NCBI GenBank assembly: GCA_949592205.1
Contig: CATIUR010000003.1
Location: 155,686,759-155,750,758 of the forward strand
DNA length: 64,000 nucleotides
Source of the DNA: Helichrysum umbraculigerum
Lineage: Eukaryota > Streptophyta > Magnoliopsida > Asterales > Asteraceae
Direction of reading: 5' to 3'
Of the stretch, positions 43,858 to 54,589 are shown in pieces (positions within the stretch are counted from its first letter, which is position 1; each line of letters starts with the position of its first letter). Position numbers and translations under genes: made by a program. The notes beneath the pieces were generated by a model, which was not told the DNA's origin, made no database searches, and worked only from the letters and a program-made list of their open reading frames with translations.

Positions 43858-46800
43858 TCAGGATTGTGTCCTCACAATCCATTCCTGATATATAGCTGGA
43901 TAATAACGGATGATCTCCTCCTCGGGTTCCCAAGTAAATTCTGAACCCTTGCGATGTCTCCATTGGATTTTGAACAACTTTATTTCTTTATTCCTCAGCT
44001 TCTTTATCTTTTCATCAAGAATCATCACTGGTTGTTCAACGTAATTCAACTGATCATTAATTTCAATTTCATCCAATGGCACGTAAGCTGCTTCATCAAC
44101 CAAACACTTCCTTAAATAGGACACGTGAAAAGTAGAATGTATTCCAGCTAGTTCATTAGGCAGCTCGAGGCGATAAGCTACCTTTCCAACTTTTTCAAGA
44201 ATCTTAAAGGGACCAATGTATCGAGGGCTCAATTTTCCCCGCTTTCTGAACCGAATGATACCCTTCCATGGAGATACTTTCAACATAACAAAATCTCCAA
44301 CTTGGAATTCGATTGGACGCCTTCGGTTGTCAGCATAAGATTTTTGTCGATCTTGGGCTATTTTCAACCGTTCTCTGACCTGATCAATCTTTTCAGTCGT
44401 CTTCTGGACAATATCAGTACTACCCAGTTCTCGTTGCCCAATCTCATCCCAACATATTGGAGTTCTACATTTTCTGCCATATAACATTTGATAAGGAGGC
44501 ATGCCAATACTCGCATGATAACTGTTATTATAAGAAAACTCAACCAACGGTAAGTGAGTATCCCAGCTACCACCGAAATCAATGGCACATGCCCTCAACA
44601 TGTCTTCAAGCGTCTGGATGGTTCTTTCACTCTGCCCATCAGTCTGGGGATGATATGCAGTACTTAAATGAATACGAGTACCAATATCCTCTTGGAATTT
44701 GTTCCAGAATCTAGAAGTGAATCTACTATCTCGATCAGAGATAATAGAGATAGGCATACCATGTCGTGCCACAACTTCTTTAACATATAAATCAGCAAGT
44801 GCCTCTGAAGTATAAGTTTCCTTAATTGGCAAGAATAGAGCACTTTTTGTCAACCGATCAACAATCACCCAAATAGTGTCATGATGACGTTGAGTTTTGG
44901 GTAATTTAGTGATAAGGTCCATGGTAAGGTGCTCCCATTTCCAAACAGGTATGTCCAACGGTTGCATTTTACCAAATGGCTTTTGATGTTCTGCTTTAAC
45001 CTGCAAACACGTTAGACATTGTTCGACATATTTCACAATTTCACGTTTCATCCCAGGCCACCAATAATCAACTTTCAAATCATGGTACATTTTTGTTGCA
45101 CCAGGATGAATGGAATATCTGGACTTGTGAGCTTCATCAAGTAACAGCTTTTTCAGCTCAGGTGAATTTGGAATCCATATTCTTCCATAACGTGTTTTTA
45201 TCCCACGAGAATCATCAACAATGTTTGGAATTTGACCTTTAATACGTTCTGCTCTCCAAAGACCTTTTTGCCATGCCTTTTGTTGGACTTCCTTAATCTG
45301 GTCAAGTAAATCAGGAATGACAGTAATGCGAAGAGATTTAACAATTAAAGCATGATGCATCGCTTTTCGGCTGAGAGCATCAGCTACAACGTTAGCCTTT
45401 CCTGGATGATAAAGAATTTCACAGTCATAATCCTTTACCAAGTCAAGCCAACGTCGCTGTCTCATGTTAAGGTCACGCTGATCAAAGAAATATTTGAGGC
45501 TTTTGTGATCAGTGTAAATGGTACACTTCACACCATATAAGTAATGCCTCCAGATTTTTAGAGCAAAGACAACCGCTGCCAGCTCCAAATCGTGAGTTGG
45601 ATATCCTTTTTCATGTTCTTTCAGTTGTCGAGAAGCATAAGCAATCACTTTACCCCTCTGCATCAGAACACAACCAAGACCATTTCGAGAAGCATCGCAG
45701 TAAACTACCATGTCATCAGTACCATCAGGAAGTACTAAGACAGGAGCTTGACTAAGCTTTAATTTCAAAGTACGGAAAGCTTGCTCAGCTGCATCATTCC
45801 ATTCATATTTAATATTTTTACGAGTAAGCTTAGTGAGAGGAGTAGCAATCTTGGAGAAATCCTGGATAAACCGTCTGTAATAGCCAGCTAAACCCAGAAA
45901 ACTTCTAACTTCTGTTGCATTGGTTGGAGGTTCCCATTTCATCACCGCCTCAACCTTTGCAGGATCAACCATAATACCTTGGTTATTAACAACATGACCC
46001 AGAAATTGTACCTCACGAAGCCAAAATTCACACTTGGAGAACTTGGCATAAAGTTTCTCATTTCTCAAAGTTTGTAATACCTGCCTTAAATGAACATTGT
46101 GATCGTCAGCAGATTTGGAATATATGAGAATATCATCTATAAATACAATTACAAACTTATCGAGCATAGGTCGGCACACTCGATTCATGAGATCCATAAA
46201 AGCGGCAGGAGCATTTGTCAGACCAAAAGGCATAACCACGAATTCATAATGGCCATACCTTGTCCTGAAAGCTGTTTTAGACACATCTTCTTCTCGAACT
46301 TTCAATTGGTGATAACCAGAACGTAAATCAATCTTCGAGAAGAAACTAGCACCTTGGAGTTGGTCAAACAAGTCATCAATCCTAGGCAAGGGATACCTAT
46401 TCTTGATGGTAACCTTGTTCAATTCCCTATAATCGATGCACATTCTCATAGTGCCATCTTTCTTTTTAACAAATAGTATCGGTGCACCCCATGGTGAACT
46501 ACTCGGACGAATAAAACCTTTATCAAGTAATTCTTGCAATTGTTTCATCAACTCTTGCATTTCAGAGGGGGCGAGTCTATAAGGTGTTTTAGCAATTGGT
46601 GTAGCTCCCGGTACTAATTCAATACGGAATTCGACTTGTCTATCGGGCGGAATGCCCGGTAGCTCGTCGGGAAAAACATCGGGGAACTCATTAACAATAG
46701 GAATTTCAGATAATTTGGGAGTTTGCTTTTGAGTATCAATCACATGTGCCAAAAAGGCCTGGCAACCATGTGATAAATGGCGTTTAGCACGAGCAAAGGT

Positions 46801-48501
46801 ACAAATTGGAATTGAAAGTTTTCTCTTTTCGCCATAAATATCTATCACTCCCCCACTTGGTGAAGTAATACGAATAATCTTTTTCTCACACTGGATTATA
46901 GCATTATGTTTGCCTAACCAATCCATACCCACAACTACATCAAACTCACCCATTTGCATTGGAATTAAATTTATGAGAAATGTTTCATTGTTAATCACTA
47001 ATTGACACCCTCTATACACATTAGTCACAAAGATAATTCTATCATCAGCAACTTCCACATCTAGTGGAGCATCTAACTCAGTAAGAGGGATTGAGAAATA
47101 TCGACAGAACTTTTCAGACACAAATGATCGTGAAGCTCCCGAATCAAACAGTATGTATGCAGGTTTAAGATTTACAAAGAAGGTACCTGTTAACACATCG
47201 GGGGCTCTTTGTGCTTCTTCTGCAGTAATTTGAAAGGAACGGTGTCTAGGCTTCGGTGGTTCCACCGTCTTCCTCTCAGTATTCTTGCGAGGAGCAGAAG
47301 AAGTAGGTTGAGATTTCAATTCAGGACAATCAGGTCGAATATGTCCTGGTTTCAGACAATGATGACAAACTTTGATTGGATTGGGACAATCTTTGCTAAA
47401 ATGTCCCGGCCTTCCACAAGAAAAACAATTTAGAGTCCCGGCTTTACACTCCCCACGATGCCTTTTATGGCATATCTTGCATTCTGGGATTTCAGTTCGA
47501 TCATCCTTTCTAAAACTTCCACCAGATCTAAACTTTTTGGATGGAGTAGAAGTGGATTCAGCTTTTCTTTTCGTGGAACTTTTCTCATCCTTCTTTAACT
47601 CCAGTTCTTGAAATCGAGCCTCGTCTACCATTTCAGAAAAAGTACTACATTTCTTCGGATTGACAAACTGTCGAATTTCTTTCTTCAGGATTGTATGAAA
47701 ATGATCCATAAGTAATTTAGGATTTGCCATGTATTCTGGACAAAATTGGGCTCGATCCAGAAAATTTCCTACCAGCTCGTTTATCGACTCAGTCGTTTGT
47801 TCCATAGAAAGGAACTCACGACGAATTCTATTTAGATCAGCATCCTGCGAATAAGTTTCAACAAACATCTTTTTAAAATCTTCCCATGTCATCACTGTAA
47901 TAGCTTCCTCTCCTAAAGTACGACATTGAACTTCCCACCAGAATTTAGCACGGGATTTAAGAAGATTAGAAGCATATCTCACTTTCAATCGGTTAGGGAC
48001 TTCTGCCGTGGCAAATGCCCCTTCAACTTCAGATAACCACCTTTGACATTTAATTGGATCCATCTCACCTTGAAAATCTGGCGGGTTACAAACAGAAAAG
48101 TCTTTATAACTGAATTTACGATCTTCATCACGATTTTGAATCACCCTGCGAACAACAGGTGTTGGTGGTCTTTCCTCATTTCTTTCACCACCAGGAGGTG
48201 GTCTTTCAAGATCAATTTCATTTTCATCATCTCGCCTTTGAAATTCATCAGCAACAGTTTCACGTATGGTTTCAGAAATACGGCCCAATAAGAGGGGAAG
48301 GGACGCCTCTTGAGCCTTTGCCACTTCAGCTGAGATTAAAGTTTTTAAGTCGGTCAAAGATAACCTAGCATCATCTGCTGGAGGTCTTTGTCTATCATCA
48401 TCACCTCCAGTTCTTACATTCTGGGCTTGGTCTCGTGGACGAGGCCCAAGTGTCAATTCTATTCCTTCTTGATCATTCATCTTATTACTGAAAGTAGACA
48501 C
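43858..48501 (-). CDS. Gag-Pol polyprotein of a gypsy chromovirus
   Basis: A single intact frame of 1547 residues. Order of domains: retrotransposon gag (about 130-300); two CCHC zinc knuckles (Cys359-Cys372 and Cys379-Cys392); aspartic protease with DSGA at 453-456; reverse transcriptase (about 635-830) with Asp725 in the first motif and FIDD at 787-790; RNase H (about 930-1045) with Asp936, Glu973, Asp998 and Asp1041; integrase with His/Cys zinc site (His1125/His1132, Cys1162/Cys1165) and catalytic Asp1195, Asp1256 and Glu1292 (D-35-E). A chromodomain-like end is at about 1488-1535. The order RT-RNaseH-integrase is that of Ty3/gypsy. No stop or frameshift is seen. Gag and Pol are in one frame, so no recoding is needed. 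Presumably transcribed from the LTR at 48873-51014. Confidence 0.96.
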   Translation of the reverse strand: MSTFSNKMNDQEGIELTLGPRPRDQAQNVRTGGDDDRQRPPADDARLSLTDLKTLISAEVAKAQEASLPLLLGRISETIRETVADEFQRRDDENEIDLERPPPGGERNEERPPTPVVRRVIQNRDEDRKFSYKDFSVCNPPDFQGEMDPIKCQRWLSEVEGAFATAEVPNRLKVRYASNLLKSRAKFWWEVQCRTLGEEAITVMTWEDFKKMFVETYSQDADLNRIRREFLSMEQTTESINELVGNFLDRAQFCPEYMANPKLLMDHFHTILKKEIRQFVNPKKCSTFSEMVDEARFQELELKKDEKSSTKRKAESTSTPSKKFRSGGSFRKDDRTEIPECKICHKRHRGECKAGTLNCFSCGRPGHFSKDCPNPIKVCHHCLKPGHIRPDCPELKSQPTSSAPRKNTERKTVEPPKPRHRSFQITAEEAQRAPDVLTGTFFVNLKPAYILFDSGASRSFVSEKFCRYFSIPLTELDAPLDVEVADDRIIFVTNVYRGCQLVINNETFLINLIPMQMGEFDVVVGMDWLGKHNAIIQCEKKIIRITSPSGGVIDIYGEKRKLSIPICTFARAKRHLSHGCQAFLAHVIDTQKQTPKLSEIPIVNEFPDVFPDELPGIPPDRQVEFRIELVPGATPIAKTPYRLAPSEMQELMKQLQELLDKGFIRPSSSPWGAPILFVKKKDGTMRMCIDYRELNKVTIKNRYPLPRIDDLFDQLQGASFFSKIDLRSGYHQLKVREEDVSKTAFRTRYGHYEFVVMPFGLTNAPAAFMDLMNRVCRPMLDKFVIVFIDDILIYSKSADDHNVHLRQVLQTLRNEKLYAKFSKCEFWLREVQFLGHVVNNQGIMVDPAKVEAVMKWEPPTNATEVRSFLGLAGYYRRFIQDFSKIATPLTKLTRKNIKYEWNDAAEQAFRTLKLKLSQAPVLVLPDGTDDMVVYCDASRNGLGCVLMQRGKVIAYASRQLKEHEKGYPTHDLELAAVVFALKIWRHYLYGVKCTIYTDHKSLKYFFDQRDLNMRQRRWLDLVKDYDCEILYHPGKANVVADALSRKAMHHALIVKSLRITVIPDLLDQIKEVQQKAWQKGLWRAERIKGQIPNIVDDSRGIKTRYGRIWIPNSPELKKLLLDEAHKSRYSIHPGATKMYHDLKVDYWWPGMKREIVKYVEQCLTCLQVKAEHQKPFGKMQPLDIPVWKWEHLTMDLITKLPKTQRHHDTIWVIVDRLTKSALFLPIKETYTSEALADLYVKEVVARHGMPISIISDRDSRFTSRFWNKFQEDIGTRIHLSTAYHPQTDGQSERTIQTLEDMLRACAIDFGGSWDTHLPLVEFSYNNSYHASIGMPPYQMLYGRKCRTPICWDEIGQRELGSTDIVQKTTEKIDQVRERLKIAQDRQKSYADNRRRPIEFQVGDFVMLKVSPWKGIIRFRKRGKLSPRYIGPFKILEKVGKVAYRLELPNELAGIHSTFHVSYLRKCLVDEAAYVPLDEIEINDQLNYVEQPVMILDEKIKKLRNKEIKLFKIQWRHRKGSEFTWEPEEEIIRYYPAIYQEWIVRTQS

Positions 48502-48872
48502 AATATATTTAATACAAACATATTCATCAATAAAATGTCTACTTTGTAATTTAACTGCACCTAGTCACATAGCAGTCAACAATTATTACCAAGAATTTAT
48601 CTTCTTAACACCTTGTGACTTCCTTGGCTCCATACAATTGCCAAATGATAATTATTGTGGTGGCCAGTCACACGAATTATCATATCCTAGTTATATGTTT
48701 CCAAAGTTACCACAAGATATTTCGAGTCAAAAGTCTTAGAAATCAAATAACTAGATTAATCAAAACAAATAACAATTCAATATCATGCTCAACAATAATA
48801 ATAATGACTTAAGATCAAGTACCCAGTAATGGTGGATACCCGAATCCCTTAAACCAAGCTCTGATACCAACT

Positions 48873-51014
48873 TGAAACACCCCGAAATTTAGAACATTTT
48901 TTTTTTTTCATTTCGTAAAGTCCTACGTTTTAATATGACATTTTAGACTTGTTGTATCATTCCCTAGATCAAATAAGGATTTAAATAAGAAAATGTTGAA
49001 TTTATAAGAGATTCCCCAGGAATGACTCCCATTCCCCAGGAATGAAGCATGCTGTTAGAAATTTGAGTCGAATTCCCCAGGAATGACTCCCATTCCCCAG
49101 GAATGAAGCCTGCTATCCATTTTACCATCTTCCGAAATTCGATCGTGCATATCTTGAAAATGACAAGTCCAATGACCATGAAAATTTGCAGGCACGTGTA
49201 TTATGACTATATGAACATTTCCCAATTAACACTTTTCCAAATTTCATATTTAACGAGAAAACGGATCGTTGACCACTTTATGGTCAATTTTGATCACTTC
49301 CGTTGACATACCAAATTCCAAACCTACAAACTTCAGACTTTGACACTTCTACTACCTTTTTAATACCACAATTGGGACCTAGTGCAATGTTTACATTCGT
49401 CATATCATATTTACAACTCAACGTAGCCTTTTGACCCGTTAGTGACCCATTTGGGCACTTTGAAGACCCATTTGGGTCTTTACCCAAATAACCACTATTC
49501 TAACACCCAAATCACATTTCTTTGACTATTCTAAGTCAACTCATGCCACTTTCACTATCAATACTTCAACTTAACTATTAACATCAAATTTCCATAAACC
49601 ATTATATTCACATTATATTCATCTATTATACAATAACATCATCTCCAAAACTATCAATGAGTATACCAACTCATTGACTAATTTGACTTCCACACTTCAA
49701 CATGTTTGACTTTCAACATTAGGTGTCAAAACTAAGTTTTCTTAAACAAAAGGGGTGATTACATATCGAGAGCATGATTTAAAAGATTAGCTTGTTACCG
49801 ATAACTTAACAAGCTCCACCACTAGCATCATTCGGGCCTTTTACCCGGATCCCTCTGGGTCCCACTTGGCTCACCTAAAACACATAAACATAATAGAGTA
49901 AGCATAAAGCTTAGTAAGAAATGGGCTATCAATGATAATCAATATCATTTCACAACATACGTATATTAAGGATCCATAATATCATATGCTAATTCCCGCA
50001 AGAATTAACATCTTCGGGCCTACACCCCGGTATATAATCACAACTTATCAAGTAAATACCATATCCAATACCGGTCCTTCCAAGTAATTGGAATGTGCAT
50101 AACTTGACATATGATAGCATCATCCATTAACTTACCTTGTGATAGCCCACACGAATAATTACTTGTAACACCTTGAACATGTTTATCACCTAATTCATAT
50201 AATCACATAAACACGTATCAATTTCACAATCACTTTCTAATTATATCACATATCATACTACAAGGTGTTAAATCTCATAACACTTATAATCTTACTATAA
50301 GCTTCATACACTTTTATGTGTAATTGCTTATAAATGGGTATTTATCATAATTTCTCATAAATTCCATTTACCAACATCACAAGTATCACTCTTTGATGCA
50401 TAATCACACACAATACATATCAATTACCCATTTATAGCAATCATCATATACATGGTCATGATTATAATTATTCAATTTTTCTCAAACACATGATCATGGG
50501 TGTTTTAACCAAGCTAATATCATTTATGTATTGAACATACTATAATTAAGTGTATGAAACCTTAATTGAATCATTAGTCCACTAATTCATCAAAACCCCA
50601 AGACTAGGGTTTAACCTAATTCATGAAATTCATCAATTAAACACAAAAGGGAGGTTAATCATACCTTAAAGAAGTTATTTGCAAGCTAACAAGCACTAAT
50701 TTAACAAAACCTAGCTTTAATTTAGCTTCCTTCTTCTTGTTCTTTCAAAACCTACCTCACACAAGCCCTGTACGTATTTTTATTTTCTGTGTATGTAATT
50801 GCAGTAGAAGATTACAGAAGCAGTGTTTTTATACTGCATTTTACAATTAAACCCTCAACTTATAGTACTTGTCACTTTTAGTCCCTCTACTAACAATTTC
50901 ATTAAATGGTAAGTCCTATTGACACAAAACATATTACACAGTTAGTCCTTCTAACTTAAACAGTTAAAATAATATAATTTAAGGTTTTGTACTTACGAAA
51001 TTTTGGGCGTTACA
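48873..51014 (-). repeat. 5' LTR of the gypsy element, 2142 bp
   Basis: Near-identical to 41701-43841 and carries the same four palindromes. Preceded in the minus direction by the TATTG duplication and followed by the tRNA-Met primer-binding site. Confidence 0.92.
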
Positions 51015-51291
51015 TATTGTCTTTTAATTATGTATTTGTAGGAATTTTAATTATTGTATGAAAGTACTTTTTAATTCAATGTTATTTATTTTTGTTTTGT
51101 ATTATTTTATTGTATTAAATTTGTTTAAACAAAAAAATAATAATAATAAAATAATTACGAGAACACTGACGAAAACACTGAAACTCAATGTTAACCACTA
51201 CCTCACTTTTCTGTTTCAGTGTTCTCGTTCAGTGTTTTCGATAACACTGACGAAAACACTGAAACTCAATCGAGCGCTCCTTGTGCTCTAA

Positions 51292-52400
51292 GTCCAGTTA
51301 AATCTCTTATTTCCCGTACTATTTTTTAGTTAGCTAGTCACCTTGGCTCGACAATGGAGAAATGCACGGAATGGGGAGTTGGGGACGATCCTCAAGTGTC
51401 ATTGTCAAGTTTTTGACCGACGAGAACGAACAAAATGTGAGCCCCGCTTCAATATTAAATATGCGAGTTGCAAGTTACAACATCTCCAACGTACTTCGTC
51501 TCTACTTTGGTAATGAAACTATATTGATGCAATTTTACAATTTTGTTGTTATGATGACGATTATGTTTTTTATAGGATCTTTTATTCTTTTATTGCAGAT
51601 TAGTTTAAGCCTCTCGCCATATAAATTCATGGATCACTCGATGCAAATCAAAAGTAGTCAAGTTGCATGGACTTTCTATACCGGCGAACCTATGTTGTAG
51701 TAAGGAATAGTTTGTGCTAGCGCTCAATTAAGTTGATGTCGCGTACAAGTTTTTGAAAAAATGTCGATTATATAAGAGTGGTATTGGTCGTTTTAAAATG
51801 GTACAACTCTTATTTTTGATTTTTTTCCCATAAAAGTTCAATTATTCAGAACAGATACTAATTTTAATTTGAAGGTCACATGTTTAATACTTAAAAGCAA
51901 GGGCAGAGCTAGAAAATCCTAATAGAGAGGACGAAAAAAATCTATTTTTATTTCTTTTATGGCTTTGTGGGGGCGAACTTTGTAAAATGTCATTAATACC
52001 TTAAAAAATTTCATTTTTACGTAATTAAAATTTTTTTATGGGGGCGGCTGCCTACGCTGCCCCTACCCTGTCTCCGCCAAGTGGAAGGACTAAACTTTTG
52101 TTTTGTTTGATTAAAAAGCCTTTACAATGTCACTCGTTAGTTACAATTCTAACTTTGTGTCAACGAAGTACCATGTATAATCGAGCTCCAATTTTCAGTA
52201 CTACCGATGATAAAAACTTTTATATTTGCCACTTTATTAAGATGACCTATGAAAATATGACCATAATACACGTACATCTTCTCCATTTCACGGCAACTTA
52301 ATTAAAAAGACGTCTTTAAGAAAGAAGTGGTGCTTAAATGATGAAGACTTTTAATACGCAAGTGAAATTTTATTATAATGGCTTCTAATAACACTTATAT
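51292..52400. other. Spacer without recognised gene
   Basis: An open stretch at 51362-51700 (+) of 112 codons begins in low-similarity sequence and matches nothing I recognise. A GGCAGAGCTAG...CTCCGCC pair near 51903 and 52075 hints at an old element. Confidence 0.35.
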
Positions 52401-52402
52401 TA

Positions 52403-52655
52403 TTCTCTTCGTTTCAAAAGGAATGTCCCTCACAAAAAATTGTTGAGTTTATAACAGTTTGAAAAATTGTCAATTTTACCTTTATATTCAAAGAAAGTTT
52501 GACTGAAATTTTTAAGAAATAAGTTATTGGGAGTGATAAATAAGGGTAAATTTGAGAATTTAATGAAAAATTGTAGTTTGTTTTGCATGTTGCCAATCTT
52601 TTTGCGACAAACAAAAATAGAAAGGTGAACATTTAAATTGGGATGAAAATAATTT
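52403..52655. mobile_element. Stowaway-like MITE
   Basis: Ends resemble the common plant Stowaway terminus: left CTCTTCGTTTCAAAAGGAATG (about 52405), right complement of TTCATCCCAATTTAAATGTTC (about 52648). The middle is AT-rich and non-coding. A TA target duplication is possible but not distinctive in this composition. Confidence 0.5.
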
Positions 52656-52980
52656 CTATTGTCTTTCTTTTAATGAATCAAACAAATAAACAGATCTTAA
52701 GATTTTAATTAATAAGAATATAAAAAGATCAAAAAGATATCGCTCATTGACAAAATAAATTGTAGACTATATAGCATTTGTAGGTGCCGACATCTCCGGC
52801 CATTGTTTGACTTGGCTTCCTAATCCTGTCCACGTTGATATAAACCTTATAATTTAAATATTTTTTTAAATATATATACTTGGTATAGCGTATGGAATTG
52901 AAAATGCGAATAATTCACTTACAAAAACTACCATAACGCATACACTTGTATATTGGAATCGACCTATGAACAAAAATCAC

Positions 52981-53014
<34 letters not shown>
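52981..53014. repeat. (AAT)n microsatellite
   Basis: About eleven uninterrupted ATA/AAT units just left of the gene-fragment composite; a longer tract of the same repeat lies just right of it at 58331-58395. Confidence 0.9.
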
Positions 53015-53227
53015 GAAAAGGATCCTAGGAGCAGGCCCATGTGTAGGAGCAGGAAAAGCAGGTTCTGCACCAATGAGAGATGTACACCTTTATTACGCGG
53101 TCCCCACACTGCAGAATACCAGGGACTAGTTTTATACAATTTTTAAACTTTTGGATCTGACCGCAAAACATATTTTAATATTACAATTTTAGTTTATTAT
53201 TCTAAAATCCCCAAATCAATCAATTCA

Positions 53228-53530
53228 CAATTTCACAGATTGCAAACACATCGCCAGATCAAGACTAGGTTCACCTTCAATTGCACATCGCTCAAACGAC
53301 TTCGATGCAAGGAGAGCATAATCCAAAGCCTTAATCGGTCCATCACCGGACGCGATTGTATCACGCGCGAGCTTCAGTAAAAACGGACCTAGATCCGGAT
53401 TGTCTAGCGACGATTCGTCAAGTAACGAGTGTTTTTCCAACGATTTCTTCTTTCCGGAGCTCCGATTCGGCGACGGCTTTGGCTCATGAGGACGACGGTG
53501 ATAAATCGTTGCGCTGGTGAGGCTGATTTG
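53228..53530 (-). pseudogene. Fragment of a kinesin light chain-related (KLCR) gene, 5' part
   Basis: Reads KPSPNRSSGKKKSLEKHSLL, then DNPDLGPFLLKLARDTIASG and GEPSLDLAMCL, matching the segment ahead of and into the first TPR region of plant KLCR proteins, which link microtubules and cellulose synthase guidance. Similarity stops after MCL; the frame then ends at a TGA at 53225. No start codon is clear on the upstream side. With most of the TPR array missing it cannot encode a working protein. Confidence 0.8.
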
Positions 53531-54413
53531 GTTGAAAACTTTCAGATGCTCTGAAAGAAAACTTTCTTATAAACCTTTATAAGAAGTATCATGAAAGAGT
53601 GGACACAAAAGTGGAAGAAACTTAAAGAAGTTGAACACTTCTTTGAGTACCAGTACCTTTCAAGGGACAATGGCTGTGCAGATGACATGGCGAGCTGTAT
53701 CGAAAAAGGTCCCCGTTATTAAGAGGAAATTAAATGTTGTTAGAAGGTTTTCACGCTTTAAAAAGCCTTCAAGTAAGTCGAGTCTTCCGTTGTCTAGAAA
53801 CTTTACATCTTGATAGAAGTATAGAATAATGTTAGAAGATAGAAAGTATAAGGAATTGTTGTTATAGAATATAAGGATTTGTAGAAGAAAATGTGTTGAT
53901 TAATTGATGAATCATTCACAGTTTTGTAATATGATATGATCATGAGGCCTTAAAGTGTTTTTGTTGGTTTGCTTAACTACTGCTTATGAGGCTTCAACAT
54001 TTTTTGTATACACGTTTAAATTGATGTTGAAACAAAAGAAAAAGACTTTGATCTGTGGAAATGTCTTCGGTTAATTTCTTATTTATGTGTTTGTTCGTAT
54101 CAATAATATTATGGCTACTGTTTATGTAAGTATCTATTTAATTTGACATATTTATCTTGTATTTCTTTGTTATTTTGTTTTGCTTGATCATGTTTAGGAA
54201 TAAATTGTTATTTGTTGAGCTATGATTTAACATAATAATGCTATCTACTTACTTAATTTTATATGTATAGGTAGGTAAAAATAGTTTATTTTGTTTGATA
54301 TTAACAATTCAGTCATAATTTAAGGTGGAAGTGATTGAGCTATAGATGGTGAAAATGCTACTTAATAAAAACAATTTACCATCGATTCGAGGAGTTTATC
54401 AATAGAAGAAACA
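53531..54413. other. Part of element B without identified gene
   Basis: A short open stretch at 53670-53813 (+), beginning MAVQMTWRAVSKKVPVIKRK, is strongly basic and might be another captured exon, but I do not recognise it. The rest is AT-rich. Confidence 0.3.
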
Positions 54414-54554
54414 ATGGCGGAACTGCTATCGTTAGCTTCCATTTCTCAACAGCCGTACGTATCGGAACTACTTTCATTCACTCTTGATCGATTACACAAG
54501 GAACCAGAGCTTCTATGCGTCGATGCCGAACGAATTCGGAGACACATGCATTAA
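54414..54554 (+). pseudogene. Fragment of COG8 (conserved oligomeric Golgi complex subunit 8), first 46 codons
   Basis: From an ATG the frame reads SQQPYVSELLSFTLDRLHKE followed by PELLCVDAERIRRHMH and a TAA stop. This is the highly conserved N-terminal segment of plant COG8, a tether subunit for retrograde Golgi vesicles. COG8 proper is several hundred residues long; here similarity ends at RIRRHM and TACTGCA-array sequence follows. It is a captured or truncated piece. Confidence 0.85.
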
Positions 54555-54589
54555 ACTTTTAGGGTGAAAATATTGATCTGAAACGTTTA

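Larger units (their letters stand above)
41701..51014 (-). mobile_element. Complete Ty3/gypsy LTR retrotransposon (Tekay/Del-type chromovirus), 9314 bp
   Basis: Oriented on the minus strand: 5' LTR 48873-51014, 3' LTR 41701-43841. A perfect 5-bp target duplication TATTG flanks it (41696-41700 and 51015-51019). LTR ends on the minus strand are TGTAACGCCC and GGGGTGTTTCA. The primer-binding site TGGTATCAGAGC (complement at 48859-48870) fits initiator tRNA-Met, and a purine tract AAGTGGGGGAGAGT lies next to the 3' LTR. By eye the LTRs differ by about eight substitutions and one 1-bp indel, so insertion is recent. All domains are in one open frame. It is inserted within the 3' part of the Harbinger element. 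Confidence 0.95.
40172..51288 (+). mobile_element. PIF/Harbinger DNA transposon with transposase, interrupted by a gypsy element
   Basis: Terminal inverted repeats GAGCACTCGGAGCGC (40172-40186) and GCGCTCCTTGTGCTC (51274-51288) are flanked by the 3-bp target duplication TAA (40169-40171 and 51289-51291). Removing the 9.3-kb gypsy insertion and one TATTG leaves about 1.8 kb with one transposase gene. The right subterminal region (51160-51265) is packed with CAGTGTT/AACACTG words in both orientations. The Myb-like second protein that PIF/Harbinger elements usually also encode is absent, so it may depend on other copies. Confidence 0.9.

Noticed and set aside
43858..48501. Plus-strand open frames opposite gag-pol (for example 44302-44714, 46090-46326, 47209-47611)
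   Set aside because: Shadows of the long minus-strand coding frame.
51362..51700. 112-codon open frame
   Set aside because: No recognised domain, no supporting promoter or splice evidence, and located in transposon-rich spacer.
51903..52080. Possible small transposon with GGGCAGAGCTAG and CTGTCTCCGCC ends
   Set aside because: Inverted ends are short and imperfect and no target duplication was found.
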